DNA of 64,000 nt, from NCBI GenBank assembly GCA_013399855.1, contig VXAY01001005.1:1-64000 (forward strand), in the 5' to 3' direction. Below, one piece after another: positions 1 through 11,303 of this stretch. The translations under genes and the position numbers were made by a program. How positions within the stretch are numbered: the first letter of the stretch is position 1; the number at the start of each line of letters is the position of its first letter. The notes beneath the pieces were generated by a model that was not told where the DNA came from, did no database searches, and was given only the letters and a program-made list of their open reading frames with translations. Origin of the DNA: Oxyruncus cristatus (Eukaryota > Chordata > Aves > Passeriformes > Cotingidae).

Positions 1-1782
1 AGGTGCTAGAAGGCATCAGTTTCAACAAAACATTGTGCTGAAGTGCAAACTTTTTATCAATACCAATAGCTCACCTTTCCTGATTTAGAACCTGGTGGTG
101 CGAGATGCCTCTTTTATGAGACATTCTGGAAGCTCACTAGGAGTTCAAGTTACCTGCTAGTTTATGGGGTAGTCCTTTTGAAAAGCTTACTAATGAAACC
201 AGATTTTTGTCATAACAAAAACAAAACAAATAAAAGAAGGTGTGAATTATGTGCCCAGTTGCAGGGTTCCTACTAGTGACTTTGTATAGACTCTCTGAAC
301 AGCACCGGCTTGTCAGAATGGTGGATGGGCACAGTGCATTTGTGACTGAATCAGAACTTTTCAGGAATTACGTTTTGCTTTTGCCAAATGTGAACATCCA
401 GGAAATGTATCTGACTCTCTGTGTCAGTGATATGGTATTGCAACTTAGTTTTATGAATTACATTCTGGGCAATTTACACAGTTCTTTGTTAAAAATACTG
501 ACATAGTCAGAACCATTTGGCAGTGCCAAAATATGCCACTTTAACTTTTTAGTTTAAATGATGAGTAGGCAACATAGGTGGTGGTTTCATGTGAGTGAAA
601 AGGCATCCCCATACAGTTCTTGTGAGAACTGTCTACTCCCCTTGTCTCATCTGACACCACACTGTCCTGATTCAGAGGAAAAAAAAGAAAGACTAAATAC
701 TTCTTTGTTGCTTTTTTTCTGCCATATGAGGTCATGCTGGGTTCACTAGTTTACTGTAGCCAGCATAAGAGTATAGCTGAAACTGAGTGATTGGAGGTAA
801 ACAAATATTAGCTGATAGATCAGCTGAGGTATAACAAGAAAACATGGCTTTATACTTACAGTTTTTGCTAACAATTAGTTTGTTCCATAGTCTAACAATC
901 CCGCTAGAAAATGTTATGTTAGACTTTTGGTTGTTTACAGTGAGACTGTTTCCTGTCAGCAAATCATCTTCACTTGATGGGTGTTTCTTATGATGGCTAT
1001 AAAAATGTAATTACTCTAGGTGGAAATGTATGAGACATTATCAAGAACTGATTTGCTGTGGATAGAATTAAGTTGAGGGCTAGAGAATAATAAGCGTGTA
1101 TTGATACCTTGATTTCATTATGTGAATATAAAAAGCGATCCAGCTTTTATCTCCATAAATTTTAAAGACAGACTTTTGTATCTTCTTTTTGAGCTTTTGT
1201 AGCCTTATGTATTTAATGTATGTAATAATCCATACTTAAATTATTAGTTACTCTAACCAAAGAAACTAAAACATCTAATTTGAGTTGGAGGCAGGGGGGG
1301 GCCATATTTTAATTTCCACTCAATAATGCAAGAACAATGAAAAGGAGCATCCTACCTAGTAGTTGTGCCTGGGTGACCTGCATCCTGATGACACTGGATA
1401 GCCAAAATCTGAAAATGTACTCTAAGATTGAATTTAGTCCTCTGTTGATTCTGGGGGAGAGTTTTTTACTTTCATATTTGGCTTCTTGATTTTGTACTAA
1501 ATTTGGCCAGAGTGGAGCTGACAGTACATCATAAGCATATTAACTACAGAATTAACTACTCTCTACAAGTATTTTTAAAATTGAACCAAAATGACAGAAG
1601 TTATTATATTTTTTATAATTTGATAGCAGAAAAATTGTCCAGCCATATTTTAGAGAACTTAAATGGCCTAAGAGTTCAGTGGCATTTTAATTTTATCTCT
1701 GTAGAAAATTTTTAAGGTCATGTCTGAATTTCTGAAAATTAAAAATATGCTCTGAAAAAGAGAAGGTGTTGTGTGGATCATC
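1..1782. other. Non-coding AT-rich DNA, no feature seen
   Basis: There is no CR1, LTR or recognisable exon here. All open frames are under 95 codons, have no recognisable family signature and overlap on both strands. A G-rich run lies near 1292-1300. By synteny (known in human: RNF180 lies upstream of RGS7BP on the same strand) this could be the 3' flank of RNF180, but none of the RING or membrane-anchor coding sequence of that gene is visible. Confidence 0.6.
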
Positions 1783-2276
1783 GTAGAATCATAGAATGCT
1801 TGGGCTTGGAAGACACCCTTTGCTATGGGCTGTGGCACCTTCCAATAGACCAGGTTGCTCAGAACCCCATCCAACCTGGCCTTGAACACTTCCACGAATG
1901 GGACAGCCACAGCTTCTCTGGGCAACCTGTTCCAGTGCCTCACCACCTCTACAGTAAACTCTTTCTGCCAAATATCTAATCTTAATCTATCCTCTTTCTA
2001 TTTAAAGCCATGCCCCCGTTGTCCTATCACTACATGCACTTGTAAAATGTGCCTCTCCATCTTTCTTATAGACCCCCATTAGGTGGAAGGTGCTATAAGG
2101 TCTCCCGGAACATTGTCTTCTCCAGGCTGAACTCCAGCTCTCTCAGCCTGTCCTTAAAGGAGAGGTGCTCCAGCCTTGTGATCATCTTAGTGACCCTTCT
2201 CTGGAGTCTTTCCCGCAGATCCATGTCCTTCTTATGCTGGGGACCCCAAAGCTGATCACCATACTCCAGGTCAGGT
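1783..2276 (-). mobile_element. CR1: CR1 LINE fragment, 5' truncated
   Basis: Read on the - strand, this runs from the conserved CR1 segment around the sequence for an ordered CAGCTTTGGGGTC block, through the 3' untranslated region, to a terminal repeat of the ATTCTATGATTCTA type at its low-coordinate end (about 1783-1800). On the + strand the start reads as ATCGTAGAATCATAGAATG. It carries only the end of the reverse transcriptase frame plus the 3' UTR. Many substitutions and stops make it an old, dead copy. The + strand ORFs over it are shadows. Confidence 0.93.
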
Positions 2277-5200
2277 AGACTAGCATAGCTTTACCTATTT
2301 CACTGCCTCATTAATAATTATATATCATATTAGCATGCTGTACTCACATATTCTGTCAGGCAATGAGAGTGTTTGCCCTGTTTTTTTTTTCCTTAGGAAT
2401 AAAAAATTGCAGTAAACACATTGATAAATCAGCAAAAGCTATACAGCAAACTTACTTCTATGCTGTAGAGTTGCCATAGAGTATTGCTCTAGCAATAGTG
2501 GCATATTATAATTATGCCAAATATATGGGTACCAATAATTACATAAAGGAAAGCAAAAGGTATGCCAGTACTTGAAGACTTGTTTTTTTGCTTGATTCAT
2601 TGTTGCCATGAGGAGGAGTTTCATCATACAGCATTAAACAGTCCTTACAAAGCATATAAAAACCATTTTGTATTCTTTTTTTTGGTAGAGTTGTTTTGGA
2701 AAAGACTGCTCTCTATCTAAGCAGTAGCCATCATCACAGATTATTTGCAGCCTATACATTATATTACTTCTTGAGGTACATGAGATTGCTTTTGTTAGTG
2801 AAAAATTGGAAGGAAGAACATCACATACTGGAAGGACAGGAATGACGTTAAATATAGAAGTGTACAAGTGTATAGCCTACAGTCACACTAAATACACAAT
2901 GATGGTGTCTAAGAGCCTAAAAACTGTAAGAGCTCCCCATAAAAACTGCAATACCATTTGTTTTAAATATTGCTAAATTCATACTAAACCATTTGATTTG
3001 TAAGCAACATTTTGTTTAGTAGCTTTTCTGTAGAAGTAACTTGCAGCATTGACAATGAAAGCTTTAGGTGGTACGAGTATTCTAGCATCTTTCTTTGTTT
3101 CAGAGAACTTCAAAAGTGTTGGATGCTTTTTCAGTGTAGGTGACCTCAATAATCCCCTGCCTCAAGGGCATGCAGTTTAATTTCAGTAATTATTCAGTGG
3201 GAGAGAACAACCAGCTAGAATGGTGAAGATCAGATGAAGTAAAACAAAAATCAAGTACTCAAAAAAATTGTGTATATGGAGAAGCATATGATGACCTGAT
3301 TTAATTAACAAAATTAGAAATAAATAGCATGTACTTTACTCACTTTCTCTGAAATAGGTATTGTAGAGACCAATGGTGTAGATAGTTTAGTGACGTTACA
3401 GTGGGAGAAAAAGTTTTTAGAGATTCGTGTGAGAAAAATAACATGCTATGGTGAGGCTAGAAACACTGGCAGACCAGGCACTGTGACATAAGACCAATAG
3501 GCATCCTAATTCAAATTTAATTTTGAATTAATGCAAAACTAAGCATGTCACATTTTCCAGTCAGTTTTTATTTTGAGAATACTAAGTACAGCATAGGTAC
3601 TTCATCTGGAGCACTAGGAATTGCAAGAATTTTCTGTTGTGTGTAAATATATATCAGCAGACGTCCAACCATATCCTGGGAAGCAGAACTTAAGCACATG
3701 TTGCTTGCACAGAGGAATGTCATAATCACAGACATCCACCCTTCCTTTTCACCTCCCTGAGGATCTGTTGCTGAGTGCTGTGGTATCGATCACCTGTCTT
3801 GAGTCTATCAAGTCCCAGCCTCAAGCCCAGCCCCAGCCTATGTGAAGTAGGAAAGGAAGCATTTGAAGGAAGGAAGTACTGTTCAGCAATAGCCAAAACA
3901 CTGGTGTGTTATCAGCACTGTTTTGACTACATATACAAAGTGAAGCCATATATCTATGCCACGTATCTTCATACTATGTATGAAGAATTTTTTTATTTTT
4001 GTCATTGGTAGTAGTTTTATAGCACACCTTCCTGATTTTTCTCTGAATTTTCTCCCCAGCAACCTCTCCAGTTCCCATCTGAGTCTGTTTCATTGCCATT
4101 TCATACCCGTGTATCCACTAAGTGATCCGTGGTTAAGTGACTAAAGTTGAAAGTGATGGACTTCATAGTTAAGACTGCACTCAGGCTTAAGCAGGACACA
4201 GTGCGCATCACTGAGTTTTTCTTTTTGGTTGTCTCCATCAGTAAAACTTTATTAATTTTGAAGGTTTAGCTGCAGAACGGGGACTAAGACTTCTTTTTAG
4301 TAACAAAGTGCTGGGTGGTAGAAGATTTGAATTTGTCATGTGCACTTTAAGAATTTGTGCTGGTTGTACCCTTCACAAAGACTTTATGTTACATCTTGTG
4401 CTTGAGGGCTTTAGCTTGCATCCTCTAAGATCCGAAACGAAGTCCTAGCCTCCCATTGAGTGCATATAAAATGAAAAGTTTGTAGCCAGACAAGTTTCAT
4501 TCTTTTTGAGATAGGCAGGTCTTTGAATAGTGTAGAAGTGAGCTTTGCTGCTCCAAACATGCCCTGCTTTTGCCTGAAGAACTGACATAAATAATACATC
4601 TAAAAATGCTCACAGTTTATCAGCTACAAACTCACATTAAGGAGGCAACGAACCCAGCACAATAAAATTAAATGGCATGGGTTTCCTTTATGTGCTTCAC
4701 TGTATTGAGTCCTTTGTCTTTGCCTATTATGTTTCCTCATTAGAAAAGACTTCTTTTGTTCTGCTAAACTAGGACATAAGATGCTGCCCACATTAAGGAG
4801 GAAAACTTTGCTAACTTTGGAAAGTTTCCAAGACCTCACGACAGTCCCGGGATTATGAGGGATGCTCTTGTGTGAGATCTGTTCTCTACTGAAGTCTAGT
4901 AGGATTATTTTAATAGTTTTTCCAATTTTTCCCTCACTATTACACTAGATGCTAAGTAGGAAATAGTGTCTTTTCCTCCTGTCAGCATAGGTAATTAAAA
5001 ATGAAACCATCTTTAACATATTAATAGTAATGGGGAGTGTTAGAAATCTGTTGAATTTTTCAAAAAGAGGATATATATTCTGGTATTAAACTAGAGTACA
5101 GTACTTTGCCACAAAAATAAATTGTAGTTAATTTTAAACCATTTAGAACAATGAGTCTGAAATAACTCTTCCTGGTGTTCTTTTTTTCCTGTGTATATTT

Positions 5201-6365
5201 TGAACTGCTCTTCACATAAAAACATTGTTAGCTGTGTGTTTCAGTTTTCTTTATATTTCTACAGATTTCCAAACTGTTTTATATCTTATATCTTCCTAAT
5301 GTCTGTGTTGCAGACATCCTGTCCTATTTTCAGGATGTCAGCAGTGAAATTTTTGAGATGCCTTGTCTACTGATTATTAATTACTTTGTATGTTGGCTAT
5401 CATAGTTAAATCCAAGTATTCATTATGTCGTATATATAGGTTGGCTCAAAGACATGAAGTATTCACTTCAGTAAATCCATGTATCTTGAGCATTTTAATA
5501 AATGTTGCACAAGAAGTTAAACTTTTTAGATGAGGTTTATCAGTGTCAAGCTAAAACCAAAGATTCAGATTAATTTTAGATGTGAGAGGATGATCATGTT
5601 TAAGGTGGATTTTTTTTTTTCTGGACTATTTTCTGAAAAAATTTAACCCTTAAACAAAAGGTTTGCTTTCATCTAAGGATCACAAATCATATTTCATGGT
5701 AACATTGTCAAAAGATAAATTACTGCTAAGATTCAATTTTCTGTTGGTGAATGTGTTGCACCAACATCAGTAGTTGTATCCTACTTTTTTAATCCAGGCA
5801 GGACATGTAAAATAGCAGATGTTCAGCTTGATTTTTCTATTACAGCTTCCTGCAATTCCAAAGAAAAGCTTTAAACACTGATTTTTTTTTAATTTTTTTT
5901 TCTGGGAGGGTAGATTTTCATATTCAGTTTCTGAGAGGCTTTGTGAAATATTTCCTTAGAATAAAAATGTGCAGTATTAAACTGTAGTAGAGAAAAAAGA
6001 TTGAAATCTCCACAGGTCATTATTTAGACCCCTCAAGGTTTTTATAGAAAAGCTCATGAGAAATGTTGTCACCCTAAAATTTAAAACAGCCTCACCATCT
6101 TCATGAATAACTTCTGGGGAAAATGAAGTACAGTGCAATATCCTGCTTATACAACACAGAAAATTCATGTCTTGCATAAAATAAAGTCTGAATGTTTTAA
6201 TACCTGTTCAGGGAATGTAGTTTGCTCTGTGTGAAATGAAATACTTATGGAAATGTATATGAAATTACTCGTGATTGCCAAAAGATGCATGCATGCATAC
6301 AAATTTTTTTACTTATACTATGAAATAAAAAATAAGTAATCATTTATTTCTGTTCTGTTTATCAG
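2277..6365. other. Non-coding DNA, nothing recognised
   Basis: About 4 kb of AT-rich sequence with poly-T and poly-A runs and no repeat or exon that I can name. Open frames at 2439-2867, 3775-4144 and 4411-4839 are short, low in complexity and without family resemblance. The stretch ends in a pyrimidine-rich tract leading into a possible splice acceptor at 6364-6365. Confidence 0.5.
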
Positions 6366-6660
6366 ACAGAAAAGATTTGGATAACAGCAGCTTAAATGAA
6401 GTATCTGGAAAGAGACTGTCAGAATACTACCAACCGAACCCTTTGAATACATCCACGTTCAGTACTGGCAGGCTGAAGCACTGGACAGTTAAATTTGAGG
6501 AAAAAAGCTTTTGCACAATTTGGTTGACTTTGGACATGACTGAATAAAATACAAAGTATAGAATGCAGTGCTTATTGCTGACAGATGCCGATAAAGAACT
6601 ATAGTTTATAATAAAACTTCTGATAAATTTTCAATAAAGTGTCATAAAGAAAAAGAGTTG
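6366..6660 (+). other. Possible 3'-terminal exon with poly(A) signal
   Basis: A pyrimidine-rich tract ending in TTTATCAG (to 6365) is a good splice acceptor. From there one frame, entered with two bases completing a split codon, is open for about 60 codons to a stop at 6545-6547. Poly(A)-type signals follow, the clearest being AATAAA at 6634-6639. The predicted peptide is polar at the start (acidic and Ser/Asn-rich) and I do not recognise it. It does not match the RNF180 C-terminus, the gene expected upstream by synteny. It could be an alternative last exon of an upstream + strand gene, a long non-coding RNA exon, or a chance pattern. Confidence 0.3.
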
Positions 6661-9246
6661 AGGAGAAATTCGTTAATCAAATTAAGCATCCAGATATTAC
6701 TTGTCAGGAAAAACGATGTACAGAACACTTGGACTGCATTTTGTTACTGGTCCACCTGGATTATATTTTTAAACAGCGCAGGTTCCGATTTCAATGTCAG
6801 TCTCCAAAGGACCCAGGAAAAGTATCAAAAATGGACTTTTTTTTCTATTGCTGCATGAAGACATCTGAAACACATTTGTATCTTCGTGGTTTATTGTTTT
6901 AATTTTGCATTACAATGTCTATTACAGATGATTACAAACTGCAAGTTTTACTGAATCAGATAATTATGTTACCAAAATGGAGGAAAAGTCCTTTAATTGT
7001 CTAAATATAACTTTAGGGTCCTAATTTTAGGGCAACTTATTTTAAAGCGATTCGTCTCACTAGGTGCATCTTTCTTTCACTGTAATATCTCACAAACTAT
7101 ACCTCTCTTATGGAAACAAAGGATACTTGCAGATTCATAACTCTTGATTTTGGGGTGAGAGGTAGAAGCAATATAAGGGACACAGTGGGAACCCTGCCAA
7201 GACACAAGGATGTCACATTCCACAGGCGTCCAGCTGAAGGGGCAGAGTTGGGCATACCCTAATGTGTATCCTGGTGAATACAGGTAAAGGCAGAGTTTAT
7301 TTATCTGAATTAAATACCTCCTTTGAGTCACAGTTGTTATGAATCTTAACTCAAGTCTCTTCTATCTTATGAATAAAATACAAGAACTCGGTGACTTCTG
7401 CCCCAGCCTGTGTTGGAAACCCCTGTTATTGTTGTATTAATAAAATGTGAGAGATCATGTAGCCACCACAGCTAGTGACTGAAATGAAGGTCACGGTTAC
7501 ATAAGACTACTGAGGAATTCATGGAAAAATTATTTAAAGACTTTTTGAAAAAGCTGTTCCTGAAAGTTCAGTTCAGCAAACTCATCATTCTGTTGGAAAG
7601 AGTAAAAAGTCTTCTGTAACGGTATCTAGCAGTCAAGAACTCTGTGTAACTCTCATCGTGTTGAACTTTTGCTTGTTGTTAATAGACAAATCTTTGCAGT
7701 TACTAGAGACTGTATGAGTAGAGAGAACTGTTACTGGGAGCTGGCAAATCCCCAGAGCAATGAGACTGGTAAGAAACTTAAAATCTGTACACCAATCTTA
7801 TTATTTTAGAAAGCTGTGTTCCACAAGTGGAGATACACTGAGTTATAAACAATTTGTAAATGCTGTTCAGAACAGGAGTGAATCTCCATCTCTGACCAGC
7901 ACTCTTCCATGTCACTTACTCTACTTTCTGCTGTAGAGTGCTGGGGAAAAGACCCATGTTAATTATAAGAGTACATATTCTTCACAAAGTGTCTTTGGTA
8001 TGATGATAACTTAGATTGTATCACACATCACAGTAATTTGCCTTAGATTTATACTGAATGACAAGAAGGATTTCAGATGCCTTCTTTCCTGTACTATATT
8101 CATACAAAGCTGCCAAAATATAGCAGAACTGTTCCAGACATCCTTGTACAGGCATTTGTTATGAGCATTTTCCCTGAAAGTAATAGTATATACATACTAT
8201 ACATGTAAAGCCTGGAAGTAGAATGGAAAAAGAAACACATGCAATTGTCAGTTATTTCAGTGCTGCAGATCTCTGTGCTACAATTAAAAAGTATGCTTGT
8301 TTTGAGGTATAACTAATATTTGAGTCAAAATATGTTATTGATTCTGTAGCTCTTTATGTATGTAAATTGAGAGGACTTTGTCTTTTTACCATAAACCACA
8401 AGTATTAGGTTGTACTAGAAAGGAGTTGTACTCTCATTGTACTAGAGAGGAGGACTCTTCAGGGGTAGATAGCAACTGTTTTGCTCTAATTAACAAAAAG
8501 CAACATTTGTACTTGCAGTTTATTTACTTCTTCAGGACTATGATTTAACCTTCTAGTTCAGATATGCCTGAAATACTCAGCAGAATGTTTAGCACAGGTT
8601 ACTGCAAGTCCTATATTGTTTCCATTTCCAAAATGCAAAGGAGATCTGCAATACCAAAAAGAGAAAGAATATTCTCCTTTTCTTTCTCACAACTTCTGAA
8701 AAGAAAAAAAAAAAAACTTGTAAAAAAGAAAGAAAATGTTTTCTCTACATGGAATTCACACCAGAAGGGCAACAGAAACTTTTATCTGTCTTCGAGGCAT
8801 CATATCAAGGCTCTAAGAGATTCACCAAAGTTTTTGCAGGCCTCTGTGAGTGAATTTTCTTTCTGCTTGTTTGAAATAGTGGTTACAATAAATATGAATG
8901 ATTATTAATATTTGCTTTATTGTTAGGTATAATGACAATAATAGCTGTGCCTGGATGTTTATTTTTGGTGGAAAGCTTCATTTATCACTTAACTTATGGT
9001 TACATCATCCTCTTAAATCCGTGTATACAATGTGTGTGTTTTATGAAATGCAAATTAAAAATGAAGATAGGCTTGTAGCATGGCACTAATTTCTTATATA
9101 CTGGTTTAGGTATTGATGTAAATATTAAAGTGTTAAGATGATTGTGGTACAAGAACTTTGAGTAATATTTACTCCAGTGGTCTGTTATGATCTGGTTATT
9201 AAAATTATTAGAAATGCTTCTGCCCAAATTAAGATGTAAATGAGAC
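6661..9246. other. Non-coding DNA, nothing recognised
   Basis: There is no identifiable gene or named repeat. The 7077-7331 minus frame and the 8564-8908 plus frame are open but show no domain. A short imperfect local duplication containing TTGTACTAGA lies near 8411-8455, and AATAAA-like sequences occur near 7371 and 7438 without other LTR hallmarks. Confidence 0.5.
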
Positions 9247-9250
9247 AATA
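9247..9250. repeat. Target site duplication AATA, left copy
   Basis: Direct repeat AATA immediately before the TG end of the LTR. The matching copy is at 9892-9895. Confidence 0.75.
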
Positions 9251-9891
9251 TGCTGAAGTCAATAAATATGGATTTTATTTAACTGTAAATGGGAGGCAGA
9301 GAGAGAGAGAGAAAGAAATAGGAAAAAGGAGGAGGAAGAAAAAGAGTGACAGAGATTAAATAGAAAATGTATCACCACTCCATGGAACCTGGCAGCATCC
9401 CATGGGTCCTCTTCTTCTGGTCTTCTTAGTGGTAAGGGTTCCCTAAAACATAGAGTCCAGTGGATTAATATATTTTCAGGAGATGCCCAGGCACTTCCCC
9501 TGGTAAGTTTTATGGTCTCCTGCAACAGACTCTGGATTTTTGCATCACTTGTATCACATGCAGTCCTCTGGTGGTGGAAGGCCTCAAGAATGAGTCGGGG
9601 TGGACCCTTAGGGGGTCTTTGATGGTTATGGTCCCTTTTCAGCTGTCTATCACATGAATCTCCTGTGGTCATCTTGGAACTGGGGGTTTACTCCTTCTGT
9701 TTGGTGTGGAGAGATTTCGCCATCACACACCCAAAACCCTTCTCCTCCACCTGCACAGTGGAGGAGTATTTCATTTCACACAGAGCAAACTACTCCAAAT
9801 TCCAGTCAGGAGGCATACTGTGGAGGGCATGGGGCGTGTGTGTACGTCTCAGTGGTCACACACAGGCAGTTGTTTTCCTTGCAGTCTGACA
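9251..9891 (-). mobile_element. Solo LTR, endogenous retrovirus (ERV1-like by target size)
   Basis: A complete LTR in minus orientation. On the + strand the element begins TGCTGAAG at 9251 and ends GTCTGACA at 9891, so both ends follow the TG...CA rule. It is flanked by identical 4-bp direct repeats AATA (9247-9250 and 9892-9895). On the - strand an AATAAA signal lies at 9274-9279, about 25 bp before the 3' end, preceded by a CT-rich microsatellite (seen as GA repeats on +, 9297-9320). A 4-bp target duplication is typical of gammaretrovirus-like (class I) elements. No gag, pol or env coding flanks it, so it is a solo LTR. The 137-codon frame across it is incidental. Confidence 0.8.
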
Positions 9892-9895
9892 AATA
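9892..9895. repeat. Target site duplication AATA, right copy
   Basis: Direct repeat AATA immediately after the CA end of the LTR. It matches 9247-9250. Confidence 0.75.
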
Positions 9896-10698
9896 GTCTT
9901 TCTATGATTTTAGCAACATTTAAGATATTAATAACATTTCAGTCTATCGCACCTTCTCTGAATTCATCTTTGTAATTGAATTACTTTAATAGGAATAAAA
10001 CCTTGTAAGTCAGTGTTGCTATGATCTTCAAGAGATTTCCATTAAAGCTGTGTTTACAGATGTTCCTTAACACAAAAAATGATTCTGCTAAGAGAAATTT
10101 CCAAGAGGATAATATCTCTAGCTGCCAGTTTAGATGTATATTCCAAAAGCCTAAAGGCTCATTTACTCCATAGGAGGAAATACAGAGATTAACCAAATTG
10201 TGTGACAAAAAATGCTTAAATAATTTCAAATCCATCATTATAAGAAACTGAAATATATAAGATGCTTGGAAAGAAAGGGGATAGGTGCACAATACCCTTG
10301 TGCAACATCTGCCACAAGGGATATTCAGTTCTGTGTGGTCTGTTTGTTTCAACCTGATTAAAACATTATGAATCAGCAATACATTAAAATAGACATTATT
10401 ATTTCTCTGTGAAATGTTGACAGGAATAAAAGAAAATATATTAGATCATTTTTTTTCTCCTTTATCTGTTTTTCTGAGTGTTGTTTTTCACTTCTTCCAC
10501 AAAATAAGCCTTTATCTCCTGACAAATAAAGTAAAAATATTTGAGTGTGACAAATTGATTACCTTGCCATGTATCAAGGCACTTTATATACATTTATATT
10601 TCTTAAGGTAATTTAGTATAGGTGTCCTATCAGCAGTTGCATTGGAAGAATTTACCCCTAATTTATAAAATAATTACTCTGTAGAAATAGTACTATTT
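9896..10698. other. Non-coding DNA, nothing recognised
   Basis: AT-rich sequence after the LTR. A 132-codon minus frame at 9981-10379 has no recognisable family and no neighbouring splice or poly(A) architecture that I trust. Confidence 0.5.
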
Positions 10699-10804
10699 GT
10701 TTTTAGGGGGGGGGGGGTGTACAACAACAAAATATGGTCCANTATAAAACATTGTTTGTTTTTTTTTGGGGGGGGGGGGGTGTACTACAACAGAATATGG
10801 TCCA
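10699..10804. repeat. Direct duplication around a single N at poly-G runs (assembly join)
   Basis: Two near-identical segments, each T-run, then 12 or 13 G, then TGTACNACAACANAATATGG followed by TCCA, lie at about 10699-10741 and 10756-10804. They are separated by one N (10742) and a few bases, and the second copy differs at two positions downstream of the G run. The pattern of homopolymer, duplicated flank and single N is what a poorly merged contig end looks like. It is therefore more likely an assembly artefact than a biological tandem repeat. Confidence 0.8.
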
Positions 10805-11303
10805 TAGAGTCATTCTGGGGTTTGGTTCTGTGTTGACATACTTTGCTTACTTATTGGTGCTTCAATTCATGATACATAACAGCAATAAAGATGCTTCCCA
10901 TTTATACTCAGATCTTCTGGGAACAGGAGATTTTAAACACTGTAGTGCTGCACCATGCATTATAAAGACTATATCTTCAGGGCAATTTCAATGCTATAAT
11001 CCAAATCCTGGAAAATTTTGGCACCTGATAGACCGGTCAGCATTCTACTGTGGATTTTTTTTGAGCCCTTTAACCAAAATGAGAAATGATACTGCACAGT
11101 GTGCTGACAGTTCACCTTTTCAGCGAATGGCAATTGAAAGAAATCAACCAAAACCCATGACTTCTGCACAAGAAGAGGGCCGTTTTTGTGCAAATTCCCA
11201 GGGTAGCACTGTACTTTTTTTACCCATCCAGATGAGTGTGTTTGCATCCAGCAAGACAGCTAACAGAGGGCAAGCAGCAGGTCTGCTGGCTGTGATGCTG
11301 TGA
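10797..11303 (+). CDS. Open frame of 168 codons, unknown, coding status doubtful
   Basis: This is the longest uninterrupted ATG-started frame in the window outside CR1 and outside the gaps. The ATG at 10797 sits just after the poly-G/N artefact and the stop is at 11301-11303. The N-terminus has a hydrophobic stretch (residues about 6-24, Leu/Val/Phe/Tyr-rich) that could act as a signal or membrane segment. The rest is mixed, with several Cys and no motif I know. There is no upstream promoter-like CpG signal and no obvious poly(A) signal close behind. Three overlapping open frames on the - strand suggest a locally stop-poor composition, so chance is a serious alternative. Confidence 0.15.
   Translation: MVHRVILGFGSVLTYFAYLLVLQFMIHNSNKDASHLYSDLLGTGDFKHCSAAPCIIKTISSGQFQCYNPNPGKFWHLIDRSAFYCGFFLSPLTKMRNDTAQCADSSPFQRMAIERNQPKPMTSAQEEGRFCANSQGSTVLFLPIQMSVFASSKTANRGQAAGLLAVML

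Noticed and set aside
7077..7331. 84-codon minus frame with nearby AATAAA sequences
   Set aside because: No LTR ends, target duplications or protein family. The signals are common in AT-rich DNA.
9259..9672. 137-codon minus-strand frame
   Set aside because: It lies wholly inside the solo LTR at 9251-9891 and includes its CT microsatellite.
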